Below, in pieces: positions 19,397 through 28,908 of a stretch of DNA of 64,000 nt (within the stretch, counting starts at the first letter, position 1; the number at the start of each line of letters is the position of its first letter). The DNA is taken from positions 5,496,001-5,560,000 of the forward strand of contig NZ_CP092417.1 of NCBI RefSeq assembly GCF_023716865.1, read 5' to 3'. Made by a program: the position numbers and the translations under genes. Source of the stretch: Endozoicomonas sp. SCSIO W0465. GTDB taxonomy: Bacteria > Pseudomonadota > Gammaproteobacteria > Pseudomonadales > Endozoicomonadaceae. The notes below the pieces were generated by a model. The model was given only the letters and a program-made list of their open reading frames with translations. It did no database searches and had not been told where the DNA came from.

Positions 19397-19549
19397 AAAA
19401 ACCTTTTATTTTCAATAGGATACAGCGTTTATTTCCACAAAAACAAGTCCCTTGATAAGGTTTGATAAAATAGTACCAAAAAGGGAGTGAGAAGCTCCTT
19501 TCTTGAAAGGGCGTTCCAGTTCCCTATCCTGTCACTCAACGAAACACCA
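19397..19549. other. Gap between left end and TOTE 3' end
   Basis: About 150 bp without a gene. A modest inverted repeat, GGGAGTGAGAAGCTCC (about 19483-19498), could be part of a terminator for the leftward TOTE gene. Confidence 0.4.
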
Positions 19550-19967
19550 TCACTCTTCCTTGAATACGCTCTGCCTTTGAAGCCTGTCCATACCTGAATT
19601 AACAACATACCCGAGATTCTTATACCCCTTCTCTCTACGCTGCTTCATTCTGGCCAGCATGGGAACAGCTGAATCTGTGTAGTCATAGATGACGACCTCT
19701 GTTTTTCCTTCATGCTCCCGGTGGATTCGTCCCGCATATTGAGCAAGGGTGCCTTTCCAGGAAGCCGGCAAAGCAAGAAACAGAGTGTCCAGCTTCGGAA
19801 GATCAAAACCCTCTCCCAGATATTTCCCGGTGGCCACTAATGGGACGGGAGCAGTGGAGTCAATAATACGCTGAAGAACGGCTTGTCTGGTTTTATCCCG
19901 CATCCCTCCGTGTAGAGCCTCTGCTGAAGGTATCTCAACGGATAAGGTCTGATGCAAAAGCATCGCA

Positions 19968-21399
19968 CTTAAGGTAGACATTAAGCTCCACCCACTGCAC
20001 AGAAGCCTAATCTTGTACGCCCTGAACAACCATCCCGTGCAGGGTGTTCTCGTTTCGCATTATTTCCCCAGAAGTCCAGTAGCTTTTTAATGCATGAGAC
20101 CAATGACTTTCCTGCATTTATCAACGATGAAATCACATTACCAAACAGGTGAGTCCCACTTTTCATCACCTTGTGCGTCGAGATTTCCTCAATGCTCCCA
20201 CTTTCACAGAGGTTCGCCTGTGCAGCATGGGCAAGGTACCTTTTCAACGTCACAACCACAAAGGACATCAGAATCAGGCTAAACACCAGTGTCGCTGATT
20301 TGGTGTTAAAACGATGCCACCCTGAATAGGATTTGATCTCTTTGAAAATCAGCTCTATCTGCCACCGTAGACGATAGGCCTGGAGCACATCACTCAAGGT
20401 GAACTCCACCCGGTTCAGGTTGGTCACAACGAAAACCCACTTCTGTTTTTTGTCATTCCAGCGGACAACCAAGCGGAATGGCCAGGCTTTGAATCCCGGC
20501 CATTCTACATCCAGGTCGAGGCACTGGTCTTTGGGGAAGCCAGACAGTACATCCTTCAGTTTTTGTCCTTTGTAGCGATTGAGATTCTTGCCATCCTCCC
20601 GTACCGCGCTGAGTATCGTCGGGTTGATACTCTGAGGTGCCTTGCAGATAAAAGAACCCTCCCTGTCATCAATAGCGGCAAAGAGTTCCAGCTCAAAATA
20701 ACCGGCATCCATTAGCATCAGGATATAGGCCATGGATGTTGGCAGTGGTGGCAGACAGTCTCTTTCTGAACGGGTATCTTCAGTCAGCTGCACCCGCACC
20801 AGGTTGTTGGTGAGAAGATCCATTGTCGTATGAAGCTCGACGGCAGCAGGACTGACCGTTGAGAACCTGCCGGGAAATGCTTCTTTCAGGGCATCATAGA
20901 CAGCTTGTGACGAACCGTCCTGAATCAGAATGTGCTCAAACTCTGAAAATGGACTGTCTTCATCAAACGCCATGACTTTGCGGGAAAATATTTCCAGACA
21001 CTGCACCCATAGCCACAGGATAAGAGTAGGCAGCGCGTCCTTTTTAGCTTGATTTGCCCAAGAACGATAAGAGACATTCAGCCCCGTCAACTCGTTAAAT
21101 TTACGGTGTAGATCCGCCTGGGTATCGCAGTTTCCATCACCAGCGAGGGCATCGATCAGTGAGAGGATAAAATCCAAAGGACGGATATCTCGCTGTCGTA
21201 TAGTAAAACCAAGCTGTTCCGCCATACTTAGGAGTTCTGACCGGTCGAAACAGGTCAACAGTTTTTTTCAACTAATCTACTATTTGCAGTACTCATCTTG
21301 TTCAGCCATTGATAATGGTTTCGAAGCTTTATTGTGGCTGTTCAAGGTGGGTTCTGCCGCCGGAAACGAACCTTTTTTGAGCTTAATGTTTACCCTAAG
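19968..21399 (-). mobile_element. IS4-family element, copy 1 (in TOTE gene)
   Basis: A 1432-bp element with ends CTTAAGGTAGACATTAAGC and, inverted, CTTAGGGTAAACATTAAGC. The 10-bp duplication AAGCATCGCA (19958-19967 and 21400-21409) is typical of the IS4 family. It interrupts the helicase between KEHAMLL and HQTLSVE. Confidence 0.94.
19981..21258 (-). CDS. IS4-family transposase
   Basis: A 425-residue DDE transposase. FEHILIQDGSSQAVYDA holds the first Asp, YILMLMDAGYFELELFAA the second, and AYRLRWQIELIFKEIKSYSG the Y-(2)-R-(3)-E-(6)-K signature with the Glu. Two near-identical copies follow at 35178 and 57713, differing at a few residues (for example LINAGK here and LMNAGK there). The gene is intact. 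Confidence 0.93.
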   Translation of the reverse strand: MTCFDRSELLSMAEQLGFTIRQRDIRPLDFILSLIDALAGDGNCDTQADLHRKFNELTGLNVSYRSWANQAKKDALPTLILWLWVQCLEIFSRKVMAFDEDSPFSEFEHILIQDGSSQAVYDALKEAFPGRFSTVSPAAVELHTTMDLLTNNLVRVQLTEDTRSERDCLPPLPTSMAYILMLMDAGYFELELFAAIDDREGSFICKAPQSINPTILSAVREDGKNLNRYKGQKLKDVLSGFPKDQCLDLDVEWPGFKAWPFRLVVRWNDKKQKWVFVVTNLNRVEFTLSDVLQAYRLRWQIELIFKEIKSYSGWHRFNTKSATLVFSLILMSFVVVTLKRYLAHAAQANLCESGSIEEISTHKVMKSGTHLFGNVISSLINAGKSLVSCIKKLLDFWGNNAKREHPARDGCSGRTRLGFCAVGGA

Positions 21400-22813
21400 A
21401 AGCATCGCATGCTCTTTTCTTTCCGTCAGAATGACAGGATGTCGGCCATCTTTTGCCACCATCAGCACATCACGTACAATTTGCTGATTTCGTTCTTCAT
21501 TACTGGCAAGCCACTGGTAGACTGCGCTGATATGGGGCTTGTTCTCTACCCACTCAGGAAGTGGCAGCAGTCCCGTATCCCTAAAGATTACTTTTCGCAA
21601 ATACTCACTTTGCTTCTCCTGTGCCTTATGACGTACAGGGCCAGCCTGCATATGGATAATGGGTTGATGTCCATCTTGTCGATGAGGTGTTGCGGTAATT
21701 CCAAGCACATAGCGGCACCTTACTTCATTCAGAAGTAATTCATATCTTGGTGCAGAAAGATGGTGACACTCATCAATAATTACATGTCCATAGTCGAATA
21801 TGAGCGGGTTAACCTGGTTGTCGCCTTTACTGATCAGGCTTTGATAGGTGGCTACATCCAACAAACCGGTAGGCTTCTTCCGCCCGCCAGAAATAACGCC
21901 AACATTTTCAAGATTCAAAAACGTTTCTGCTCTCTCTTTCCATTGATCTATCAGCTGGCGGCTGTGCACCAATACCAGGGTATTCACTTTACGTTCTGCC
22001 ACAAGAGCAAGAGCTGTCACCGTTTTCCCAAAAGCTGTGGGCGCATGCAGAACCCCAACATCCTGCTTCATCATTGCCTTGACCGCTTTTTGCTGCTCTT
22101 TTTTTAGCTGCCCCTGGAACTCCACACCTTTAAGCTCAGCACCCGAAATCCTTTTATCTTCTATATCCAATTTGCAACCTTGGCTTTCAAGTAAGTCAGA
22201 CAGGGCTTCCAGACATCCACGGGGCAGATGCAAATACCCACCCTCCATTCGGGCACAGGTGATAATTCTGGGTATCCCCTGGGTTGAAAACCGCATCGCC
22301 TGCGTCTTGAAAAAGACCGGGTTCGGAAATGAAGCCAGTTTTTTTATCCGTGTTAATAATTTCGCAGGGAGTGCATCTGCGGAGATATAGAGCTGATTAG
22401 CCAGAACCACATTAACCGTTTCCGGACAGCCTTCAATTTTACTGGTAGCTTGTGGAAGCCCTGTTTCCCATGGTGCCAGTTCGATTTCAGGTATGGATTG
22501 ATGCCGGAATTGAGCCCTGTATTTGCCCACCAACTCTGCAACCTTCTCCGGTGACACTTTTATAACCTGGCTGAGGTATTGCCACTGATCCGGGTAAGGC
22601 AAATATTCTGCATCAACAAATACACTGCCACCTTGCTGACGAGGCTGGTGCTGAAGAGGAAGCGCTATAAGATTACCAAAACCACCTTTTGGCAAAGTAT
22701 CCTGATTTGGGAAAAGTCTGTCATATGAGTCGAAGCTTAACTCAGGGCAGGTTTCCATTGCCTGATCCAGCAGAAAGCTTCCCATCTGCCGCGCATCCAC
22801 TGCTGGTATGGGA

Positions 22814-24744
22814 ATCGGGTAAGGGCCGGTCTTTCTCCAGCCCTCCCCACAGCACCCGGCATGCGGGTCCGCACCGGGCGGTTCAACGATGATGGTGAAA
22901 CCTGATCCATAAGTCTTTCAATGAAACAAGCCCAATTTTCGCGAGGTAACTGTTATTCAGTGCCTGTTGTACCGCATAGGTTTTACTCAGACGGTAATAC
23001 CCTTTGCTGCTGGCTGCGATCTTGGCGGCGTTAATTTTATCAACGCCTAACCTGACCAGATTCTTAAAACGGGTTTTCGGCTTGCGCCATTGCTTCAGAA
23101 AGCAGCAACGGATTCGCCGACGTATCCATTGATCCAGCAGGGGAATTGGTCGGTGATATTCCGATAACCGGAAATACCCCATCCAACCCCGGATATATTG
23201 TGCCAATTTGCGTAACCGATGTTGCATTGAGACACCCCAGCGACGACTGGTCAACTTGAGTATCCGGTATTTGAATCGGTCCAGACACTTCTGGGCCCAG
23301 CGAACTTTCTTCCCTGTGAAGGTGAAACTCAGGAATTCGCTTTCTGTTGCTTTCACAACTTTACTTTTCCGGGAGTTAATCTTCAGTTTCAATTTGCGTT
23401 CAATGAATTGGGTAATGCTGTGCATCACCCGATCCCCTGCACGCTGACTTTTGACGAGAATCACAAAATCATCACAGTATCTTGCAAAGCAATGACCCCG
23501 ATATTCAAGCTCCTTGTCGAGTTCGTCGAGGACCACATTAGACAGCAAGGGTGATAAAGGCCCACCCTGTGGCATGCCAACCCTGGTCGGGTAGACATTG
23601 CCCTCAATCATGACACCGGAGCGCAGGTAGCTACCAATCAGTTTCAGAAGGCGTTTGTCGCGGACCTTACGGGAGACCCTCGACATCAAAACGTCGTGAT
23701 TAACCGTATCAAAGAATTTACTCAGATCAACGTCAACAGCGTAATGCAGCCCCCGGTTGATCAACTGCTTAACCTGACGGACTCCGTCGTGTGCTGACCG
23801 TCCCGGTCGGTAGCCGAAGCTGTTTGGAGAGAAACCCGGATCAAAGACAGGGGTCAGCACCTGCACAATGGCCTGCTGTATGACCCTATCCATCACGGTA
23901 GGGATTCCCAGCAAACGCTCACCGCCGTCCGGCTTTTCTATAACATGTCGGCGCACGGGTGATGGCTGGTAGGTTCCGTCCAATAAGGCTTGACGCACTG
24001 AAGGCCAATGCTGTTTGGCAAAGTCTGGATAAGCTTCAATAGTGACTCCATCAATACCCGGAGCACCCTTGTTGCTTTTGACCTGTTTCCATGCACTTGC
24101 CAGATTAGCCGGTTCAAGTACGCAATTTAGTAGATCATGGTTCAAAGCTGGTTAAAGATTCTGTCGCCAAGTACGGTGAGTCGCCGGACGGCTGCATCGC
24201 CTTGAGGGAATCAGTCTCCTCTTTGTCGTCGATGTTCGGCCCTTCGCTAACGACTTCCCATCCGTTAATGGCTTCTGTCGTACAGCTACTATGGCCTCTG
24301 CTGACTTCTGTCCAATCACCACGCGGAGTTACCTCTGCTGGCGCTATTGGTTGCCATCGGGTTTGCTCGAACAGGATGATGAGACCTGTTCGCCGAGCCT
24401 GTTGTAACCAGTGGCTGAGAACTGGGAATTACCAATCGCATGTTGAACAGATCTCCCCGGATAAGGACATGAACTTTCAGTCCACAACCGCCGCATTTAC
24501 CGTGTCTCACGAACCATAGGGCTTTGTGATCCTTGGCTCACTCGCCCAGAGACTCAGCCTTATATGCGATTTCTGTACGTCGGCTCGCACCTTTGCACTC
24601 AGACTGCCTCCGCACAGCCCCTCGCGGGACTGCACTTGCCTTAAGCTAGTGGTTGTCATCAGCAGGCGTCTTTACCGCCAGTCAGATGTAGGTTCTCCCA
24701 CAGGGGACTTTCACCCCATCAGTTCATGCCCATGCCGGGCGTAC
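22814..24744 (-). mobile_element. Group II intron in the TOTE primase domain
   Basis: The intron starts with GTACGCCCGGCATGGGC (minus strand from 24744). It has the typical segment GGGGTGAAAGTCCCC near 24700. The domain V-like hairpin is GAACCGCCCGGTGCGGACCC near 22880, and the intron ends in TACCCGAT at 22814. Joining 24745 to 22813 gives FFSCPIPAVDARQMG, matching the spacing of TOTE proteins, and preserves the 793-codon frame. At 1931 bp with an intron-encoded reverse transcriptase, it should splice out of the cargo mRNA if active. Confidence 0.9.
22883..24145 (-). CDS. ltrA: Group II intron reverse transcriptase/maturase
   Basis: A 420-residue LtrA-type protein. The reverse transcriptase domain shows GAPGIDGVTIEAYPDF, RLLGIPTVMDRVIQQAIVQV, GYRPGRSAHDGVRQVKQL, DVDLSKFFDTVNHD, GMPQGGPLSPLLSN and the catalytic FARYCDDFVILVKS (YxDD as YCDD). 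The maturase (X/thumb) region with GWMGYFRLSEY follows. I see no C-terminal HNH endonuclease. It is complete and lies in the usual position inside the intron. Confidence 0.95.
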   Translation of the reverse strand: MNHDLLNCVLEPANLASAWKQVKSNKGAPGIDGVTIEAYPDFAKQHWPSVRQALLDGTYQPSPVRRHVIEKPDGGERLLGIPTVMDRVIQQAIVQVLTPVFDPGFSPNSFGYRPGRSAHDGVRQVKQLINRGLHYAVDVDLSKFFDTVNHDVLMSRVSRKVRDKRLLKLIGSYLRSGVMIEGNVYPTRVGMPQGGPLSPLLSNVVLDELDKELEYRGHCFARYCDDFVILVKSQRAGDRVMHSITQFIERKLKLKINSRKSKVVKATESEFLSFTFTGKKVRWAQKCLDRFKYRILKLTSRRWGVSMQHRLRKLAQYIRGWMGYFRLSEYHRPIPLLDQWIRRRIRCCFLKQWRKPKTRFKNLVRLGVDKINAAKIAASSKGYYRLSKTYAVQQALNNSYLAKIGLVSLKDLWIRFHHHR

Positions 24745-25195
24745 CAAGAAAAAAATATCCAGACATGCGCACCATTGCCAGAACGCGATACTTCCCGATG
24801 ACAGGATACGTCATTAGCCTGACAGGCCTGGACAAATGCAGCTACCTCATCCCGCCAGCTTTTCTTGTCAAAGTCAGCCGCCAGAAACCAACAAGTATCA
24901 TTCTGATTGAGAGGATAAATGCCGAGTGTGCGCTTCCCTGTCAAATGGCTGTGGACGGCTTGATCCGTATATTGCTCAAAATTCTGATGGGGACAGTCAG
25001 TACATTTAACCCCGGGCTTCTGGCAAATACCCGGTCGCCATTCATTGTGGCAGGCAGGAGAGTAACCAGACCTGCCTGAGTTATTGCTTTGCCAACGTAC
25101 AGCAATCACATCGTCTCGTCCTTTAAAGAGAGACCGGTAGATCTGTATCTTCCCTCCTGGACTCAGTACTACTGCAGTGGGTCGTTCTTTATCTA

Positions 25196-26896
25196 GTTCT
25201 CGTCCAAAAACGCATCAGGCAATCATAATTAGATTGTACGTGCGTTTTGATATTTCCTGAAATTCCAGAGAGCCGCAAAAACTCTTCCCTTTTTTTCTCT
25301 AATCTGGGACGGATATTGGAGAAAAACGCGAAAAGCAGGCAGAAAACATCCTCCCACCATGCTGGAAAGGTACTTTCATGTAGCGTGGAGGTGGCTATCA
25401 GGATGGTGCCGGGTGTCTGGCCAGAATCACCAGGTTGTAACAGACCACCGATAACCAGCAATGAGAATCAAAACGCTCAGAACCCTTGCAGTGGCAACGT
25501 GATAGCCCAAAACATCTCTTTAGCCACGAAATTCCCGCTTCAATACCTGCCCGGAAGCGAAAGAGCGTTTTATACACATACTGACTTTTAGTCATCTCTT
25601 CGACTTCAAGTCCGCGCTTCTTATTAAAAGCTACATCGCTGATTCCCATGGCCTTGGCTTTTTCCAAATTAGCGCGACACGCGTATCCGCCGTCACCGCT
25701 TGTCTGGCGAGGTACACGACCATAAATTTCTTTTTGTCTTTCCATCATCGGAATGAATTGGTCCGAATCCGCTGGGTTACCTTCCTCAATAACCAGGTCC
25801 AGGATCAATCGACTTTTTCCCTGAACCAGGTTCAGTTTATGGCCATACTGTACTTGCCGCCTGTCTTTTACGATGATATCCGTATGGGGTTCATACAGGC
25901 TAACCACTTTTTCCTGGGCTGGCACCTTTTCACCCTTAAAGACCCTGCGCTCTGTCTGGGAGACTATTGCATCCACCAGGGGTAACAGGTGATCCACATC
26001 GGCCTGCCACTTGTCGGCATCATCAGCCAGGAGACACTGCCCCTGCTGACGGGCGTTTGCTAGCGTGACAGTAGCTTCGATAAGTACCTTCCGGGATTTT
26101 CGGGTCAACTGCAGCAGTTTTTTATAATGCTGATGCCGCTCTTCTTTGCCAGCGTAGATGCATTTTCTGGCCGCATCTTTTACGGCTCGGTTGTGATGGG
26201 TATATTCATAAAGCGGTGTCGCTGTCAGTGTTTGTCCCCGTTCCAGCAGCCGACAAATTTCTTTAACGGAACTGGCTAAAAGATCACTGTCGCAAGGAGG
26301 TTTGATATCCGATTCGGTGACTGTGCTGTCAATAGCCACAGTGCGCCCTTTTTCAATACCCTGATCTTTAGCGGTCATTAGCTGACAGTTATTAATCCGT
26401 TCCCATGTAGATGCAGTAAGAAGGCTGATGAGCCCATGCAAACTGGAGCGACTGGGGCGCTGGTTTGGTTCGAGGCGACAAAAGTCTCGAAAGAGCATGG
26501 AGTCCATCAAAACAAACGACAAGTAGTCATAATCACAATTCAAATACTGTTTCAGGAGTGCCGCACGAAGAACGGATTCTGCTGATAGTCCGTTCCGCCC
26601 AGTGTTCTGTTTATCACCAGAACTTAAGTCCTCATAAATCCAGTCATTGAACTGTGGATGGGCGTCAAGCCATTGCGAGATACCGGAAAGCTGGGAGCAG
26701 ATTTCATGAGGTACGTAATGGAGTTCCATACTACACTGCGGGTTGCGTTTTTTGCGCATTTGGAGTCCTCTGTTTTTGGCAATCCCTTATGTTTCTTGCT
26801 CTTGGGAAGTTTAGTCGCCAGATAGCAGTAGGGCTCCACTTAATTTTTCAGGATAAAATCTACAGTTTTCAATTGGTTGTGTTTTTGGACGAGAAC
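25196..26896 (-). mobile_element. ISNCY-like element, copy C (in TOTE gene)
   Basis: A 1701-bp inverted copy of 4499-6199 with the perfect 6-bp duplication TATCTA (25190-25195 and 26897-26902). It splits the TOTE gene between QRLIANLD and KERPTAVVL, near the start of the protein. Confidence 0.94.
25398..26759 (-). CDS. ISNCY-like DDE transposase
   Basis: The same 453-residue protein as at 4636-5997 (RNGLSAESVLRAALLKQY, VAIDSTVTESDI, FRFRAGIEAGISWLKRCFG). The frame is intact, as is the 137-bp leader to the terminal repeat, so this copy is potentially active. Confidence 0.85.
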   Translation of the reverse strand: MRKKRNPQCSMELHYVPHEICSQLSGISQWLDAHPQFNDWIYEDLSSGDKQNTGRNGLSAESVLRAALLKQYLNCDYDYLSFVLMDSMLFRDFCRLEPNQRPSRSSLHGLISLLTASTWERINNCQLMTAKDQGIEKGRTVAIDSTVTESDIKPPCDSDLLASSVKEICRLLERGQTLTATPLYEYTHHNRAVKDAARKCIYAGKEERHQHYKKLLQLTRKSRKVLIEATVTLANARQQGQCLLADDADKWQADVDHLLPLVDAIVSQTERRVFKGEKVPAQEKVVSLYEPHTDIIVKDRRQVQYGHKLNLVQGKSRLILDLVIEEGNPADSDQFIPMMERQKEIYGRVPRQTSGDGGYACRANLEKAKAMGISDVAFNKKRGLEVEEMTKSQYVYKTLFRFRAGIEAGISWLKRCFGLSRCHCKGSERFDSHCWLSVVCYNLVILARHPAPS

Positions 26897-27038
26897 TATC
26901 TAAATTAGCAATAAGCCGCTGCCGCCTTGCAAGCAACACCTGCCTATCTTCTTCCAATTTATGAAGTTGTTGGTCAATAATCTGAATTTCTTTGGAAATA
27001 TCGTCCAATTTAGAGCCAATAGAGTAGCCAAGTATTTT

Positions 27039-28340
27039 CCTGATTACCACTGATCGTACGTCATGACACAGGGAAAGATAATTTAAGAATATACGTGCAG
27101 CTTTTCATTCTTTATGTCTATAACCCGGTAAAGAAATAATAGAACCTCTCCAGTATTACCGGTGGAGCAGGCATCATGACGGCTTGTTCTCCAGATTATC
27201 AACTAAATTCGGTTTCATAACCGCTCCGAACAAGCAAAGACCCACATCATCATTCGAAATAATGATATTAATACGTCAACTGACTTTCAATTATCGGTTG
27301 ATGGCTAACCCGGTTTCCACTGGACGTCTGGCAGTTTGAGAAGTCGATCCGGCATCGGTGCTGTATTGACTGCAGCCCGACCTAGCCTTGAGATCATTGA
27401 AGGCATATCAAAACGCCGGTTAAACCGATAGTTGAACTCTGATAGATAACGGCCCAGATGCTTGGGGTCGAGCTTATGGTAAGTACCGGTAATCGCTGTT
27501 TTCACGTTTCCCAGCATGGTATTTACCCAGGTGAACAACTCATTCTCCATGGATGCATGCCCACCACCGGTAATGATGGCTGTGTGCTGGCATCCGGCAT
27601 CTTCAATACCCCGGAAACAGGACAAGCCATCGCTGACGGCCCGGACACCCTTTTTCAGGGCATGTTCTGCCCACTCCTGAATGGTTTTTCGCCGGAAGTT
27701 ATCAACGGCATTGAACTTCATGTAGATAGGGTGGTTATCAGCATCTGTCTGAACTGCGGCCACGAAGGGGGCTTTGTTCTCTGAGCCTCTGCCCCGGCGG
27801 CCTCCGTGGCGCTCTCCGCCCCAATAGGCGTCATCAATCTGAACAAAACCACTCAACTGCCAGCTGTTATCTCTTTCCATCATGACCTGCATGAGTTTGT
27901 GTTTCATGCGCAATGCGGCATTGTAGGAAATGCCAAGTTGTCGATGAAGCGTCAGGCAAGAAATCCCCGCTTTATTCTGGGTGACGAGATAGATACCCAG
28001 AAACCAGGTAGCTAGAGGCAGCTTTGTTGAGTCAAAGATAGTGTTACTGGTAAGCGAGGTTTGGCAACGGCAGCAATTGCACTGGAATTCAGCTTTCCGG
28101 TGAAGCTTGCAGAAACTGCGGGAGCCACACTTCGGGCATTGGAAGCCATCTGGCCAGCGCCAAGAGGACAGCGCGTTCTCACACTGCTCTTCACTGCCGT
28201 AATTAGCCAGAAATTGCATAATGCCAAGGCCTTTTTGGAACTGAATGGTGTTTTTACACATCAGTTTTACCTCCAAAACACATGACTATCGACGTTTATT
28301 ATAGCAGCTGGCTCACGACGTAGGGTCGGTGGTAATCAGG
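27039..28340 (-). mobile_element. IS1595-family element 1
   Basis: A 1302-bp element with inverted ends CCTGATTACCAC followed by a partly conserved ACGTC-TGA. It is flanked by the 8-bp duplication AGTATTTT (27031-27038 and 28341-28348), the length usual for IS1595. It sits just upstream of the TOTE coding region and probably separates it from its promoter. Confidence 0.92.
27305..28261 (-). CDS. IS1595-family (ISXO2-like) transposase
   Basis: About 318 residues from the ATG at 28261, chosen because GGAGG lies 8 bp upstream; the upstream in-frame start at 28276 lacks this. The N-terminal zinc ribbon is CPKCGSRSFCKLHRKAEFQC. The ISXO2 DDE core has GFVQIDDAYWGGERHGGRRG (first Asp), VRAVSDGLSCFRGI (second Asp) and the Asn/Glu region WVNTMLGNVKTAITGTYH. 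The C-terminal FNYRFNRRFDMPSM is typical. The gene is intact. Confidence 0.9.
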   Translation of the reverse strand: MCKNTIQFQKGLGIMQFLANYGSEEQCENALSSWRWPDGFQCPKCGSRSFCKLHRKAEFQCNCCRCQTSLTSNTIFDSTKLPLATWFLGIYLVTQNKAGISCLTLHRQLGISYNAALRMKHKLMQVMMERDNSWQLSGFVQIDDAYWGGERHGGRRGRGSENKAPFVAAVQTDADNHPIYMKFNAVDNFRRKTIQEWAEHALKKGVRAVSDGLSCFRGIEDAGCQHTAIITGGGHASMENELFTWVNTMLGNVKTAITGTYHKLDPKHLGRYLSEFNYRFNRRFDMPSMISRLGRAAVNTAPMPDRLLKLPDVQWKPG

Positions 28341-28392
28341 AGTATTTTTGGAGCAGTTTACAGCTCTTGAAGACTATCAACCAGCGAGATAA

Positions 28393-28436
28393 AGCCTCCC
28401 ATACAGCATACGCGACACATTGGGAGGCTGATTGTT
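28393..28436. terminator. Hairpin with T-tract, probable terminator
   Basis: AGCCTCCCA (28393-28401) pairs with TGGGAGGCT (28421-28429) around a 19-nt loop. ATTGTTTT follows on the plus strand. It lies just beyond the last CRISPR repeat, between the array and the TOTE region, and could end the array transcript or insulate the cargo gene. The long loop makes this tentative. Confidence 0.5.
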
Positions 28437-28464
28437 TTATAGAAACAGATTGGGACTGGGTATT

Positions 28465-28626
28465 ATGCCGCCTACTTGGCGGTCCTACTTGGCGTTGACG
28501 GTTCACGAAACACACAAACTTCTTACATATCCACGAACCTTCTCAGCCGCCTACTTGGCGGTTCACCGACAAATAATTTCGCATGCAAAATCTTTGCCCT
28601 TCTCAGCCGCCTACTTGGCGGTTCAC
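28465..28626 (-). CRISPR. Short type I-F CRISPR array, three repeats, two 32-nt spacers
   Basis: Two identical 28-bp repeats lie at 28599-28626 and 28539-28566. On the minus strand they begin GTGAACCGCCAAGTAGGCGG and end CTGAGAAG. They contain the type I-F hairpin CCGCC...GGCGG that Cas6f recognises. The spacers are 28567-28598 and 28507-28538, both 32 nt, giving the 60-bp period of type I-F. The third, leader-distal repeat (about 28465-28506) starts GTGAACCG but carries a roughly 17-bp partial duplication and a diverged 3' end. The array is transcribed leftward after cas6. Confidence 0.93.
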
Positions 28627-28683
28627 AAGAGAGAAAACTCTCCTGCTCCTTGATTCTAGTAGCAATTGTACCTTTATCGAGAA

Positions 28684-28842
28684 GGCTCTTTTCGTATTGC
28701 AGACTGCTGATTTCATAAATCAGGCTGGAATCCTCCTGTGGCAGGGCTTGGCAATATTTAGCCAGCAGTTTCCTGAAGGCATTGTATATCAAGGCCTTTG
28801 GCCAATTTTCATTGCAGAGCAGTCTGTAACCCGAAAAGAGCC
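28684..28842 (+). mobile_element. ISL3-like MITE, subfamily B, copy 1 (CRISPR leader)
   Basis: A 159-bp unit GGCTCTTTTCGTATTGC...CCGAAAAGAGCC with the 8-bp duplication ATCGAGAA (28676-28683 and 28843-28850). It inserted between cas6 and the first CRISPR repeat, in the probable leader or promoter region of the array. Confidence 0.94.
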
Positions 28843-28908
28843 ATCGAGAAAATACAAATAATTTTTCTTGATGAATTGAAAAACGATAAGCTTCAGAGTA
28901 TCAACAGG

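Larger units (their letters stand above)
19550..27008 (-). pseudogene. TOTE conflict system primase-helicase, cargo gene with three insertions
   Basis: Exons are 26903-27008, 24745-25195, 21410-22813 and 19550-19967 (duplications counted once). Together they form 793 codons in one frame. The N-terminus is a short coiled coil (LHKLEEDRQVLLARR). The archaeo-eukaryotic primase domain follows: RSGYSPACHNEWRPGICQKP, GIYPLNQNDTCWFLAADFDK and RSGNGAHVWIFFS, then SYDRLFPNQDTLPKGGFGNL. The helicase has Walker A APTAFGKTVTALAL, IIDECHH and GITATPHRQDGH in the first RecA lobe, and LVATGKYLGEGFDLPKLD and QYAGRIHREHEGK in the second. TOTE proteins belong to putative anti-invader systems. The TTG start at 27008 is a guess. 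Confidence 0.88.

Noticed and set aside
24711..25109. Independent small primase gene
   Set aside because: It is the first large exon of the TOTE gene; the frame joins exactly across the group II intron and the ISNCY-like element.
26811..27050. Separate 79-codon gene starting with GTG at 27050
   Set aside because: Its first codons lie in the IS1595 terminal repeat and its end in the ISNCY-like element; the middle is the N-terminus of the TOTE protein.
28507..28598. A match of either CRISPR spacer to yhcC or to a transposon flank
   Set aside because: I compared both spacers with 39630-39870 and with the flanks of both ends and saw no convincing complementarity.
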